A stretch of DNA of 64,000 bases from Pholis gunnellus (lineage: Eukaryota; Chordata; Actinopteri; Perciformes; Pholidae). The stretch is from the NCBI GenBank assembly GCA_910591455.2, contig OU342806.1:10057926-10121925 (forward strand), read 5' to 3'. Every line of letters starts with the position of its first letter. The first letter of the stretch is position 1. The position numbers were made by a program, and so were the translations under genes. Below are positions 12,411-26,400 of the stretch, one piece after another. Under the pieces are notes generated by a model, which did no database searches, was not told where the DNA came from, and saw only the letters and a list, made by a program, of their open reading frames with translations.

Positions 12411-13253
12411 GCAGCTTCAACATCAGTCAGAGCTGGAAGATAAAAGTCGTCAGTGCTTGGGGCTTCTTGCTGGACTGTGCAGGTGGTGATGCCAAGGAGG
12501 GTTGATGTCCCCGACTGTCTTACAGACAGTTAAAATAATGTTGCATGTACTTGAACGTTTTGAAGTGTTGCCGACTAACTTTACCTTGTTGCTGTGCGGT
12601 CGATTGACGGTGCCTTTCCCTGAACAGAGTCACCAACACTGTTTGGTCTGTTTATTATTTGATGATGATTTCAGCTCAGCTGTATTTCCTCAGTTGGGAT
12701 GAGCGAAACGTTAAATCAACCGCAGAGCAGTCAGACTAAAACAGGTATCAGGGAAATAGGAAAAGTTAAAACCAGTATTACTTACCCAGGGGCACAAATC
12801 ATGCTCTTACAAACTGTTTCCAGTTTCGCTGTAATGATGGCAAATCCTTTTTTATAATTATAATGAACAAATAACAATGTTTAAATTTTGAAGTTGAAAT
12901 TTGTAAATTTTGTAAATAAAAAGGGGAACAATTTACTTCTGCAGTTTTTTTAAAGTTATTTTTGTGATTATTAACTGTTTGTACATAGAGGGCTTGATAG
13001 CGATGCTGAAGTCAGTGTTGCTGAACAGCGGTGCTTCTTCCTTTCACTTTGTATTGGACGAGTTACACTGCTTGTGCAAATCATTGAAGGATTGATGTCT
13101 GCATGGTTCGGCACATGGAGGAAGTTGAAATAGGTGATCGGTGATTCATAAATGCATAAACCAATGTGTATATTACAAAATCAGTTACTGATATAAAGTC
13201 TTCAATATATATACTTTTTTTAAATAGGCAAGAATATTATGACACAAAAGGAC

Positions 13254-13462
13254 AAAATGTTGAAATGTTTAAGCTGCACCAGTCAATCTTTCAGGTCATT
13301 GTCTTTCAGACTCAAAATGTCATATGAATAGATATCTCTATCTATCTATACAAATCGTATATGTATGTATATAAATGTATATATGTATTTATATATAAAG
13401 TGTTGAGTCTGAAAAACAAACTGGCCTGAAAGATGGTGCAGCTTTAACATTTCAACATTTTG
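13254..13462. repeat. Inverted-repeat element (MITE-like hairpin)
   Basis: A left arm of about 65 bases (CAAAATGTTGAAATGTTTAA and onward to the ACTCAA near 13315) is mirrored by the right arm ending at 13462. The loop is rich in TATA and TATC. It could be a small MITE or a cruciform-forming palindrome. No family is assigned. Confidence 0.6.
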
Positions 13463-13763
13463 AAAAACATACATTTGTGCTTTAGAGTCATCCTCCTGTA
13501 TCTCAACAATAATTGGAGAACGGTGGCGATAAAGCGTCTTAACTTTTTTTTATTTATTTTTTGCCGTCGACGCATTTCGACTCTCTTGGTGACCGCTGGT
13601 GGCTCCGTGGGCCGTATATTGGAGATCTCTGCGTCGGCTGAAACTCATTTCCTGATTGGCTGCCTGGAAGGTGCGTGGTGTTACAGATAACCCAGTTGAA
13701 GAGACTTGTCTCTGGTAAGTGTCTGTCCGTCTTTGGACAACGACATACCGTTCAAAGTGGTGC

Positions 13764-13775
13764 GTCCACGTGGAC
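13764..13775. promoter_or_regulatory. mcoln2: 12-bp E-box palindrome before mcoln2 start
   Basis: GTCCACGTGGAC is a perfect palindrome with the CACGTG E-box core, ending 8 bases before the mcoln2 ATG. bHLH-ZIP factors such as TFEB/MITF control lysosomal genes through CACGTG sites, but the preferred flanks (GTCACGTGAC) differ by one base on each side. Regulatory use is inference. Confidence 0.35.
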
Positions 13776-13783
13776 AATCAATC

Positions 13784-16700
13784 ATGGAATTATTGGTTCG
13801 GTATCTGGACCGGAGCAACTCAAACAGGTAAGTTATTCTTTTTAAATGACTGGCGTTCAAAACTAGCTTAGGGGCATGAAAAGTGTTGAAGAGTTTAAAA
13901 ATGATGTTTCTGAAATAAAGGCTAAAGTGAACATTATATACTAATTTACTTAACCTAGATGATGTTGTCCTACTTTTTTGCACCAGTCATGTATTTCTTC
14001 CTGACAGGACCAGGCAGGTTTTTAAAACGACGCATTCAGCTGAAAATAACTGTAAAATGTGGGATAAAACTCCTTATGGTTAATTTCTAACTGTAAAAGG
14101 AAGAGAAGGTCTGCACTCTGTCAGGGAGAGCTTGTGGGTGACAAACTGTTGGGAAAATATTGAAAGTGCACTCCCTGAACTAACCTTGGACTTAAACCCA
14201 GGCAGCACCATGAATGCAGGCAGTGTACTTGGTACACGGAGTCCTTCCTGTGAATGATGACTATTGCTCAAGTATATTATAATAAAATAACTGCTGCTTT
14301 CACTTCTGTTTTTAAAACCCCGAGTGCGGTATCTGGCCTCCCCATACTGTTTTTGTTTTTTGTCTCCCAGCTCTTGGAAGATGTTTAAGACATGTTGGTG
14401 TAACTTCTCTTTTTCAGCTCTACGTCAACTCAAGATGTTATCAAAGAGGAGAAACTGAGAGATGACCTGAAGTATTACTTCATGAGCCCGTGTGAGAAGT
14501 ACCGGGCCCGACGACACTTACCCTGGAAACTTGTGGTGCAGATTCTGAAGATCGTCATGATCACAACACAGGTATGTAGAGTGGGATTAATGTAGATTAG
14601 GAAAGAAGATCCACCCAGAAAATGCTTGCTGTAACTGCACTCTTTCAAGGCATGTAGTATTGTAAAATCTGTATAAAATAATGTTTGTGGGCACATTTAA
14701 ACAAACAGGATCCTACATAATCTGAGTGTATGTTTCTTTTCAATTGGAAAATGATGAAATAAGTGAACATCACCCATTCATCTGAACCTTACTCTTCTTG
14801 CTGCCTGTAAAGCTAAAAAATGACTTTTTGTTTCAGCAGTAGACAAAAAACACAAAGGAAACACAACAAACAATACCCAAGAAAACAATTACTTCAATAT
14901 ATTTCTTGAAGAAAAACGGACACTTATAAAGTTACTACCACAAAATGTATTGTATGTGAAGACAAAGTCAAAATCAGTGTTATAAATTCAAAATGACTAA
15001 ATAAGGTGGACAACATAATGAGTCCATCATGATATCTTACATTGCTGAAGTAAAATCTTGAAAAATATATTTCTCGCTGAAGAGAAATATTCCATAAAAT
15101 GTTACTGACATGGCTTTGAAAATATTCCCCAAAATATAAATACTAAACAGGATTAAATGTAGTTGGTTGCCTTCACTAAGCATCTACATGAAACATGAAT
15201 GTTCCCTTTTCCCCGGTTGTTTCCTCCGTAGCTCATCCTGTTCGGCCTCAGCAACCAGCTGGTGGTGTCCTATAAGGAGGAGAACACGATGGCGCTCAAA
15301 AACCTTTTCCTGAAGGACTACAGCGGCGTGGATGAGGACGACTACTGTGTTGCTGTCTACACCCAACAAAGTGTCTATGACAGTCTGTTTTATGTCCTGG
15401 ATCAGGCATGTTCAACCGCCTCACCGTACACACCTACACTCAATCCAAATCGATTTGGTTTTAAACTATTCAACATTTACCTGTTAATCCTGTGAAACAG
15501 GCTACTATGGGAACTGCTACGTTCTACTTAATATTTGATCAGGCTTCCTGTGATACGGCAGTTTGCCGCTTCTTTTCAACATAATGTAAATCACCATGTT
15601 TACATGTTTTGATTTACCTGAGGCTTTTGACATTTATAGTACAGCCAGTTGGGCCGGATCTCTGTGGGTCCCCTGAGTTACGGTGAGGATGAAGACGGCA
15701 ATCTGCTGCCTCTCATCCTCTGTAAAGAATATTACAAGAGAGGCAGCGTGGATCCCTCAGATGACGCGTATGATATAGATGCCCAGCTGGAGACGGGTGA
15801 GAGGGAACATTTACAAACTTTGTTGTTGCTCGGTTGCCAATATTTCCCCTTGCTTTAGAGTACACCTGTCATTTTAGATGTCACAGTTAGGGACGCACCA
15901 AACTGATTTTTCAGCCCTGATAACGGTAGGGATACCTGGACTTTGGGAATCGTCCGATACCGAGTACCGATCCAATACTAGTGTTTAATTTAGCTGTCTG
16001 CTTCACTATTTGGAAGTGACCGGGATTATACTTTTATGTGCAAGGCAAGATCTTGCTTGACTTAATTGAACATCTTAACTTTGTAAAACAAAATGTAACG
16101 AATAGATGCATGGATATAAATGTATTGAATTGTCATTTATTATTTAAATGATAAATAGTGGACCAGCAACGTGGTAAAAAACATCTTCAAAATTAACAGG
16201 AATTTCAGCTGTAAACCCTTTTTTAATGCAATAAGACATTGTTTAAAACATAAACAGGCATTCAAATTCCAATATGAGCATAGAATATATCTGCCCCATT
16301 GTCATCGATACCTGATACATTAATTTGAGTGGATATCTGTTAATTGATTTATGATTACCTCTGTGTCTTTAACGGATATGCACTTCTCATTGCATGTATA
16401 AAACGGCCCAAAGAAATTCCAGATACCAAATGCATTCAAGAATGAATTAACGTTACTTGTTGAAAGTTTTACATTCCTCGTTATGGTAGAACTTGAATTA
16501 CTAAATCATCATTATTATGAGAGACAACATATCTTCTATTGCCTTTGGGGCAATAGAAGATCTCAGACCTGGTGCTCGTTGTCTTACCCTGTTCATCTCC
16601 TCTCTCTCAGTTTGTATGTCACATGATCCAAAGACTGCAAACCAATGGAAAACCCAGAACGAATCCTTTTTTGATCTGGACTTTTACAGGTAAACATGCT

Positions 16701-17305
16701 CCCATCAATGCGCTGTATGTGGATGTGGCTAGCGCACATCATTTAGTTTTCTCTGCCGTACATTAAAATCCTCCATTTTGCTTTCAGGCTTGTTGACATG
16801 AAAATAACGTTTCAGCTGAAAGGCATAAACCTACAGACTGTGCGTTCCCGGGAGTTACCCGACTGCTACTCATTCTATATTACGGTATGCTTCACTTTCT
16901 GTCCTTATGAAATAAAGTGTACACGAGCAGGTGAAATCCAGGTTAACAATGGTATAGTTTTCATCATTGAGAGGTGTAGTGTGGACAACTTTAAAAAAAA
17001 AAAACAATTTTAAATAGTTTTGTGTGTTAAACATATAAACCACTGATAAAAAATACTATTGTTGCAACGCATTTCCCACACAGCATTCGACTGAAAAAAA
17101 GACAACTACTTTCCTCATCATGTTACTAATCTTTTTTTCCTTCGGCCTTGTCTTCTAGATAACATTTGACAACCAGTGTCACAGTGGGAAGGTGAAAATA
17201 TTCCTGGACATAGACGCTCAGAGCTGTGCATGTCGAGACTGGAAGATATCTGGGACGGGTAAGGTGTAGTTGTCTAACATAATGAAGAAATAAAAAAGAA
17301 TAGGA

Positions 17306-17401
<96 letters not shown>

Positions 17402-20400
17402 CTAGCTGCGAGTAGAAATGATCGTGGTCCAAGCAGATTGACCTCAATGAGGACTTTAAAACATACTATGTATGTTAACATTATGTGAGGGCAGGACTTG
17501 GCCACCTGAGGATTCAAACCCTCAACCATTGTACCCCCAGAGAAGGTGAAATATCCCAAGACTGCGGAGCGAAGCACCAACCTGGCAGTTTGGTTACAAT
17601 CAATTAAACCAATTTTGAGTCATTATTGATGTAAAATGTAACTAGAAAACACGAGTCTAAAAGTGTTTAACTATCTGTATATGGGCCCCAAAAAATATAA
17701 ATTCCTTTTTCTGTTGGTTGTCAGTTAGGCATGTTCCTGCAAACTGGTAGTTATCAGTAATGAGTCTGAGGGAGTTGCTTAAAAGATAAACCCTCACACA
17801 CTTTGTCTCCGTTTCAGCTCAGAAGAACACGCACTATCTACTGGTGTTTGACGGCTTCGTCATTATTGTGTGCCTCACATCGGCGGTGTTGTGCACCCGC
17901 TCCATCGTACTGGCTGTCAGGTTACTTCAGGTCAGCTGCTCAGTCTCTGTTCACACTGTATAAAATCGTACAGGGAATTTCATTTTTCAGCCCCCATCAC
18001 TTCCCCTTTCTTAAGCCAAATGTCACAATAATTGCAGGTCGGATGTGGATAAATTCTTGCATAATCTGCAGACATTTCTCAACATGATTATAATCATTTT
18101 GTCTCTCAGTTGATCTGATACTCTGTTGTAGAGCCTTTTTTTTTTGTAAGAGACTACATTTGCATTTGTGTATTTTCAGAGATTCTCCAGATTCTTCCAT
18201 GAGAACTACAATCGTAAAGTGTGTGAGGATGACCAGAAGGAGTTTCTGAATGGCTGGTATGTGCTGGTCATTGTCAGCGACCTCTTGGCCATTATTGGAT
18301 CAATACTGAAGATGGAAATACAAGCAAAGGTAAACTGAATCATGTTCTTCTTCGGTATATGTCAAATAAATGTAAAAGGAGAGCCATACATCGTTTACTT
18401 CTCCCGCAGTTGTAAACGTGTATAGTTGAGTAAAAAACATCGTTGGGGTTAGCCATCAGATCAGGCAAAAAATAAAAGGATAGTTTCTTAAGCAGTCAGC
18501 ATCATAATGTGTAACTAACTGCCTGTCCGCATCACCTTTTAGTTTTCATGTCATCTGTTTAGTGACGCAATTGAGAAATAAGGCAAATTGACTAAATGTA
18601 TCTACAGTAGAGGAAAGTTTAGATTTACTTAGTTTTATATTCTATTAGACAAACCTTCTTACAAAATGTCCTCGGATGTATTTGTGTTATAACCCTAGAA
18701 CATAAAAGCCAAATGACACATTATGTCACACAATGACACGTAACATAGTTAACAATTGATAGGATGTTCCTCTGTTGCAGTTCCACATTGTACTTGAAGC
18801 CCTGATCAAATAACCCACACAGTTCATGTCACGGTTTACCACAGACAATGTGCCTTGTTACAATAAAATCATGTTTATAATCCTGCAGCTTTAAGTTCAC
18901 TTAAACATTTCCTGACTCTGTGTCATCTTAGTCAGTGCAGCAGAGGCCGGGGTGTGCCACATTCAGAACTAAACATTAACTCATTTTACACGGCTTCACT
19001 GAGGCCTGACTTCCAAGTAACGCTTGGGATTTTTTCCCCCTCTCCTGTAGAGTCTGACCAATTATGATGTGTGCAGTATCTTTCTGGGAACTTCTACTTT
19101 AATGGTGTGGGTCGGTGTGATCAGGTACCTGGGATACTTCCAGAAATACAATGTGAGTCTGTGAAAGTTTATTTTTTTTTCTCTCATTGTGGGTTGCTTT
19201 TTTCAACCCCTCTCCACCCTTAATCAAACGTCCTCACACATTCTTTCACGATTTAGTTGTGGCTTAAAAATAATAAATGTGTCCATACTTCCTGTGTCTA
19301 GGTATTGATTTTAACCATGAAGGCAGCCTTCCCCAAGGTCCTGCGTTTTTGCTGCTGTGCCGGCATGATCTACCTCGGCTACACCTTCTGCGGATGGATC
19401 GTACTGGGGCCATACCATGAGAAGGTAACCCTCTTAACTGGTTTGAGGAGAGCAGAGGATGTGGAGGCCTGAGGGCCAGATATTAGAGAAGTGAGTTTAT
19501 GGTGTGAAAATCTGCACTGGCTATTACTGTCAAGAGTTGTGGGGAATTAGGGGAACTATTAAGGCTCGTTCCGTGACTTCGTCCCTTCCTGCAGAAATGC
19601 TGAGGTCAAAAGAAAAAGCTTGAGTTCCCAAACATGCATGTGTGCACGTCATTAAATTGATGAAACTGCATTTTGCGATTGAACACAATCTATGTGGAAT
19701 GACTCCAGTGAGAAATCGGAGTAATTGCACAGATTTTTTTTAATTTATTTATTTTTCTTAAGTGTGCAGATTCATACTGTTTGAAATAATTTCTAAATCA
19801 TGAAAATATAAATTAATCTACGTCGCTCTTGATGAACATAGTACGTCTTGTCTACCATGTTTACCCTTTTTAAAAGAAATTATACAGGTGATTATTTGAT
19901 ATGATTCATGTTTTATTTTGTTATTTTCAAAATTGTTTTACAACCTGCAACTTATCAGACTTGCTCCCATGGTTAGGTTATTGAGCTTTTAATTGCTGTG
20001 TCAACATTATGTCCTGCAAAAATGGCTTCCTTGTGCACAAACAACTTCACATCATTCGTCCTTTTTAGTGTTTTGAACACACTGAATATACAACCACTAG
20101 ATGTCGGTATATGTCCAGTCCATGAAACCCCCAGCTTCAATCAGACCATCAGTCTGTCCTCACTGGGACACTTTTCACATTCATGCACACACATACTCAC
20201 ATCCTTGTTTCTAATAGAAAAAAACACATTTTAAAGTATCACAGTGTATAGGTGATAGAAAATAAGGGAGGAGCAAAGGGGGATGAAATGCAACAAAGGT
20301 CTTTTGCAGACTTGGGTGTGTGTGTTGTGATTTGCATTTTAAAACCCCTTAAGTCACCACAAAATATTCCAATGCACTTTTAAAGAAAGTAAGAAATGGA

Positions 20401-23400
20401 TGATTGTTTTTGTATGCTCTATACTCATCAGATATTGTAACTGCAATCAGGGCACTTTTGGACAGGGGAGACCTATAGCGTCAACTCAAACTATCACCTT
20501 AACTGGGAGATCCTTAAACAGCAAGTGCCATCTGGGAAAATATGTATGTTTAGCTGTCCTCGCCCGTTAAGATAAATTATTTACGGAAGTCCGAGCAGCA
20601 GTGGGCGTCTAAACAAGGCAGTGCTCGTACTGTAGGAGAGACAGATGTGAGATAGGCTGAGATCAGCTGACCCGGGCTTAGTGATGTCTCACTTACCAAA
20701 TGGAAATTTGTTGATGATGTTAAATCTGAAGAGGAGTTACTACTGTAAATAAGTTGTTGACTGACTTTTCTAAGTGTTTGTCAGGTCAGTTTACTTAAGG
20801 ACCACATGCGTTTTGACCAATGGACTATAGCTCTAGAGTTAAATCCTTTTTAATGCTTTAAAAAATCATTGTTTTACAGCTTTTAATTTGTAAATGGCAC
20901 CTATTGTAAATGCACTTATGCTTTAACGACCAACCCATAAGAAAAGTTATTGGGTAAAACGATACTCACATTAATTGCAGTTTACATTGGAAGTGAAAGT
21001 GACTTGACTTGCAGTGCTGCTATGGATACAGTTGAGATAAACGGTTTTCAGTTCCTTGTTTGTCCAACATTGCAGTCAACTGAGACTTGATTTCAATATT
21101 TACATTGCGGTGGCGGGGGAGGAGAGTCCCCCGTCGTGTGCTGTCAGCTGGTCCAGGATACCCTGGTATTTACTGAAGGAATAAACAGAGTATGTTCTTG
21201 TACTTGCCATCCCACACGTCTCCAAGTGCTGGAATCCATAAAGTCACAGTGATCAGGATGTTGTATTTAGATACTATCACATTCTGGATGGAACTTGGCT
21301 GAAAAAAGAAAAAAAAAAAACCCAGCAATCTGTCTCTTCGCTTGTCTTTCCATCTTTGTCGTTCCACCTCCTATCATGCTTCTGTTGGCCTTCTGCACCT
21401 CATTGTCCTTCGTTGTAACTCTGTAATGATCAACATTTTTGTGGTACTTTTTAAAAAAAACAGACCTACAGGCAAAATTCCTCATTTATCTTTATTCACT
21501 GCCTTTGTGTTAACTGTTAATGGCATATACAACTTTGATCCAATCCAACGTCCCATCTCTCTAGTTTGAGAGCCTGAGTCGTGTAGCGGAGTGCCTGTTC
21601 TCCCTGTTGAACGGCGACGACATGTTCACCACCTTCGCCCAGCTGAAGGACAAAAACTGTTTGGTGTGGCTCTTCAGCCGGGCCTATCTCTACTCCTTCA
21701 TCTCCCTGTTCATCTACATGGTGCTGTCGCTCTTCATCGCCCTCATCACAGACTCCTATGAGACCATCAAGGTATTTCTGCTTTGGTTTGGTTCGAGTGA
21801 GGTGAAAGCTGTGGCATTTCACAGATTCAACTTTATATCTTCTTAGGCCGTGAAAGGGAGTTCAGTAACAAGAAATCCATGAGAAATATTTCACAGTACT
21901 CTACTTACAACTATTAGTTGATTTGATTATTTACAAGACAAAAGTCTAAACTCTCCCATGTGACAAAAGTATAGGTAAAGAAGTGCTAAAATGTTTAGAT
22001 CTGTGCTGCTATGCAGTTTTGAAGGTGTTTTATTTGATTGCATTTCTATGTGTTTTCACCAACAGAGTTTCCAAAAAGACGGATTCCCGCTGACGGACCT
22101 GCAAAAGTTCGTCAGAGAGCAGAAAGATTTTCCTGTTGCAGAGGAGAGCAGTCAGACAGACGTCCACATCAGATACTCTGTGTTGTGCTGCTGCCAACGG
22201 TAGGATGGTGTTTACAGCCGTGTTACGGTGCTTTGATAATTCATCTTTAATCACACACCCTGCTGCATATGCAGTCACACCTGGAAGCTACTTCTGTACA
22301 AACATGACTTCTCATCACAGATACATGAGAAATATCATAGTTTAAAAACTGCGCTTACGTCAATAGTGTCAATCAAACAGCATGGGTTGTTACTCTTTAA
22401 TTATAACGATCAACTTTAGTTATTTTCTTTTTATGCTGCTGCGGGAAATTTGAAATTCAACCCTCCTTTTCATTATTAGGTTTTACTAGGAAAGATGTAG
22501 GGCTGCAACTAATGACAATTTTCATTATCGATCAATTGTTTTGTTTAGAGTAGTCAACAATGTAGAGATGCGAACCCGAATAAAATATCTATTTAATACC
22601 TTTTTTAACGCAACTACAAGGAACTTTAATTTTGTGATTTTGGCGGTCCCTGTGGACCTGGTTCTGGTTCTCTTGTGCCTTGCTTCCCTACAGCGGGCTC
22701 AGCAATTCGGCCTGGGTCTCCAGCAGTGTGGTCTCAGTGGACCTGGGACCACTTGGTCGCCTCGCTGGAATCTGAGTAACTGTATAGAAAAAGCCGATCT
22801 TGTCACTGATGGACTCGTTTGTTTGTGTAGGTCATATAGAGGCATCGGTATTAAATTGAGACGTATTCACAACCAGTTTAAAGTACCTTGTAACTTTAAA
22901 TGACTCACACTCAAACATTACACATACAAAAACATTTCTGAGTAGCTTGCTTACAACTTCTTGCTACAGCAAGACATCGTATTTGTCTATACGGCCCTGT
23001 TTTCTGCTCATTCCTTTTCTATGATCCAATCTCTATCATCAGCAGGCAGCAGACTGGAGTTTCCTCCACGCTGTGGTTTGGCTCGGTCTTACGTGGTCTG
23101 AGAGCAATGAAATTAGTGGTGGGAGCTATGCAGACACACCCAATGATGGGCTGATTACAGAGAAACTGAGGCTTTGCACTGGGAAGAACCCCCCCCCCCC
23201 CCACTCCACCCTCTTCCACTCCCTCCCCCCCCGCAGCCATCCCTCCCTCCTTGCTGTGTTGCCTCCCAGATAAACAGGCCACGGTCAACACGCAGTCAAC
23301 TGAGCTGGAAAAGCTGGTTTAGTTAAAGCACGCTGGATAGTTTGGAAAAGTTATTTGATCTGAGCGTGATGTGTGGTGCAAGTTTAACTACAATTTACAG

Positions 23401-26400
23401 TAAACAATGACTCTTTGTGTGTGTTTTGTAGAAGGAAGTCTCACTGTCCTTTCTTCTTCACCTTGTATACTCCTTTTGTCAACAGAAGATGTCTGAATAT
23501 TGAGTTTGAGAATTTACACACAACCAGGTGCTTGTTGAAAAGTAGTGTTTCCTCTTTAACTGTTTCTACCAAGCTGAATGGTTGCACCACACCAGACTGC
23601 GGTGTCTGGCTTTTGGTTCTGCATTCAAGCACCAGTCCATTTTGACTGAATGCAAAAAGAAATTCACAGAAAATAAACTACTGTAGTCATTTGTATAGCA
23701 GCAATGTTCAGTGTTTGCCATCAAACACTTTTTTTTCTGCTCGCTTTCCTACCATTACTTGCATACTGTAAGAAATACTATCCGTTTTCCTCTCAGGGCT
23801 CTGCTATCATTATTTTACTAGACATTAACACTCTGACTATGCAATCTTTCCGGCATGCTCCACTTTCTGACACCGAGATGTCTGGCCTCCCTGCTCTGAT
23901 TGTCTGAGTGTTTTAAAGGAAGTTTAGTTTCAGTTACAGAGCCATTATGTAATGTGTGATAGTGGAAACGTAACGCTAGACTGCCAAATGAATGTTTATC
24001 GTTTCTGTGGAGTTGACCATAAAACTGCCAGAGTTGGCTGACTTGTTGTCATTAGGAGAACTCTTGTCAAGTTAAAAACATTCTGTAATTGCAGTCATTT
24101 GACCAAATTTCATTTTCTTGAGCGTATTTGTCTCTCTCTGCTCACAAAAATTAGATCAACGAGCATGGTAATGTCTTACTGGATGAAATTTCATCTGCAT
24201 GCAATTAGCCTCTTCCTATACTGTTTTCTTCTACTGCGGTAAGTTATCCTGTTTGGAAAGCAAAGAGTGGCCGTTTGTTTGGATTTAAAACTTATTTGGA
24301 ACCAATGTATCCACTTTGACAGTTGAAATAATGTATTGTGGCTCAAGAGTCTTGTCGTTGAGAATGAATGTTGAATGGACGGTTATAGAAAAGGTTGTGA
24401 CTATATACTATAGCTCTTCAGATTAGTACAATGACACAAATATATACTTGATGAATGACTTCATTGTATCTGCTGTAGTTCATATACTGTATGTGTGTAC
24501 AGAAGCTTAGCCAAAGAGTCAGTTATGTTTGAAAGACATTTAACGAAGGAAGTGCTAAGCTGTGCACATAAGCGAGTCGTTTTTGCGTTCCAAGGAAATT
24601 ATTGGACAATAGAAAATAGAATTGGCAATTTGTTCGTTTTTAAGGCAGCAACACGCATCAGTGGGGCCGTAAAGTGTCTCAGCTCGCCGGAAAAAGAGTG
24701 GACGCAGCTGTAGCTTCTACTTCTCTGGAGCAGTGGCGGGGAGTTAGGCGGATGGACCCTCAATGGAGGCCAGCGCCACGGTGTCTCGTGCAAGTATAAG
24801 CAAAGCTTTAGATCCAGACAAAGCTTTAGGCCACAGGCTGCTACCGCTGGCCACCAGCTGTTAGCTAGCTCTTTAATTCCACCATGCTTTAATGCTACAC
24901 TGGTTCCAGAAAATAAACAGAACAAAGTTGTCACCAGCTGGCGATAGCAATGGGCTTTCCTACGCTGTGACAGGAGTGTGTGAATTAAATACTATGTTCT
25001 CAAATTTGACTTTTTATCGTACTTTGTAATGTAGTGGCGATGAGGCATACAGAACATCCTAAAACAAGCTGAAATGGCATTCATCTCCATTTTGACCTTT
25101 GGTTACACCAACGTTGAGAACCTTTTCATCGCAGTTGTGGACGCCATGGGCACCCATTATCTCTTTGAACTCGTTGTGTTCCAAGATGGGAGCTTCCACG
25201 CTGATCCGGAGGCTAGTGCCACCACAGGATTGATGATTAAGGAGTGAGGTGTCTCTCCACTTGACATGACGCAGTACTTCGTAGATGCTGCTGTTGCATT
25301 ACATCCTTGTATTCATAGTTATCATAGTAAAATTAGGAAAGAGCTCCCTGGATTAGGATGGTAGTTAGACTTGGCAGGTTCTTTGAGGAGGCAGGAGTAT
25401 CCGCGTACACCCGGATTAGGGATCACCTCTTCCTGGCATCGGCTGGTCCTTGGTGTATTTTCTTCTGATATGCTCGCCTTTTTGATTTTGCAACCGGCAC
25501 TGCACAGGCTCAGTGTCACTCATGGCCTCATCTGTGAGGTTTTTGTACAGGCCAGACGCTGCCCACGTTAAGGCAAGAACCTTCCCCTGTATCATCCCCT
25601 TTTATGCGGGGGCTACTTCGAGATCGTCCTCCTCATTGGAAATGAGCTGCAGGTCAATGCCGCCTATCGGAGGCTGGGTAATGTGTCACTATTGTCATGA
25701 AGAGACGTTCCCGTCTCAACTGCCAAATACTGGGGTGGACAGATGATGAAGCTCAAGCTCTATATGGGCTACGTGGAGACTGTGCCGGAGGACACATAGG
25801 AGATCAGGATGACGAAACCTGCACACAGACAGACATTGTTGCAATCTGTGTCGGTTCAAGGAATGCGCTGAGCTGCACTCGAGTGCAAGTTTTTGCATGT
25901 AGTAGTTCTTTTATTTGTTTACTAACTATGATGAGTAAGTCCCGAAGAAGGGCCCCAGGATTTTAGGTTCTTTTTAAATCAGTCTATCATAAAAAAACTA
26001 GTTGCTTTGAATGGCAGTTTGTTCTATTCTATTTTATTTCTGTGGATTAGACACATCTTCACGGTGAAATTCATTCACATCCTCAAAATGGCTGCAGCAT
26101 TTTGTGGAAGACTTGGTCTGCAAACTCGGCAGTAAAATGTGCTGCTCGTGGCAGATCATAAAGGGGGAAAAAAATGTCTAATTGTTGACAGATTTGATGA
26201 AACGGTAACATATTCAGCTGTTTCTCTTGAGCGCAAACAGCCAAACACAAGAAATGGTGGTACGGTTGTTGTTTTCAGTGTGCTTGTTTTGAGGGATTTA
26301 TTCTCAGAATGGGTACAATCACTAGAAACCCAAACCTCCTACATCATCCCTTAGCTGTCTCTGTGTGTTATGGACAAACTTGTGTGCCGGTGGAAGTCCA

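Larger units (their letters stand above)
12411..13783. other. clcc1 3' UTR and clcc1-mcoln2 intergenic region
   Basis: A polyadenylation hexamer AATAAA lies at 12915-12920, about 500 bases past the clcc1 stop. Beyond it the sequence is AT-rich. It contains a palindromic element (13254-13462) and then the mcoln2 leader region. I see no further gene. Confidence 0.6.

Noticed and set aside
22201..22203. TAG as the only stop of mcoln2
   Set aside because: It is possible as a short form. The same bases make a splice donor, and a matching family-type C-terminal exon exists at 26775-26811, so it is kept only as an alternative.
24599..24934. A 111-codon minus-strand frame in the mcoln2 last intron
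   Set aside because: There is no recognisable domain and no splice partners. It is probably chance in a slightly GC-richer patch.
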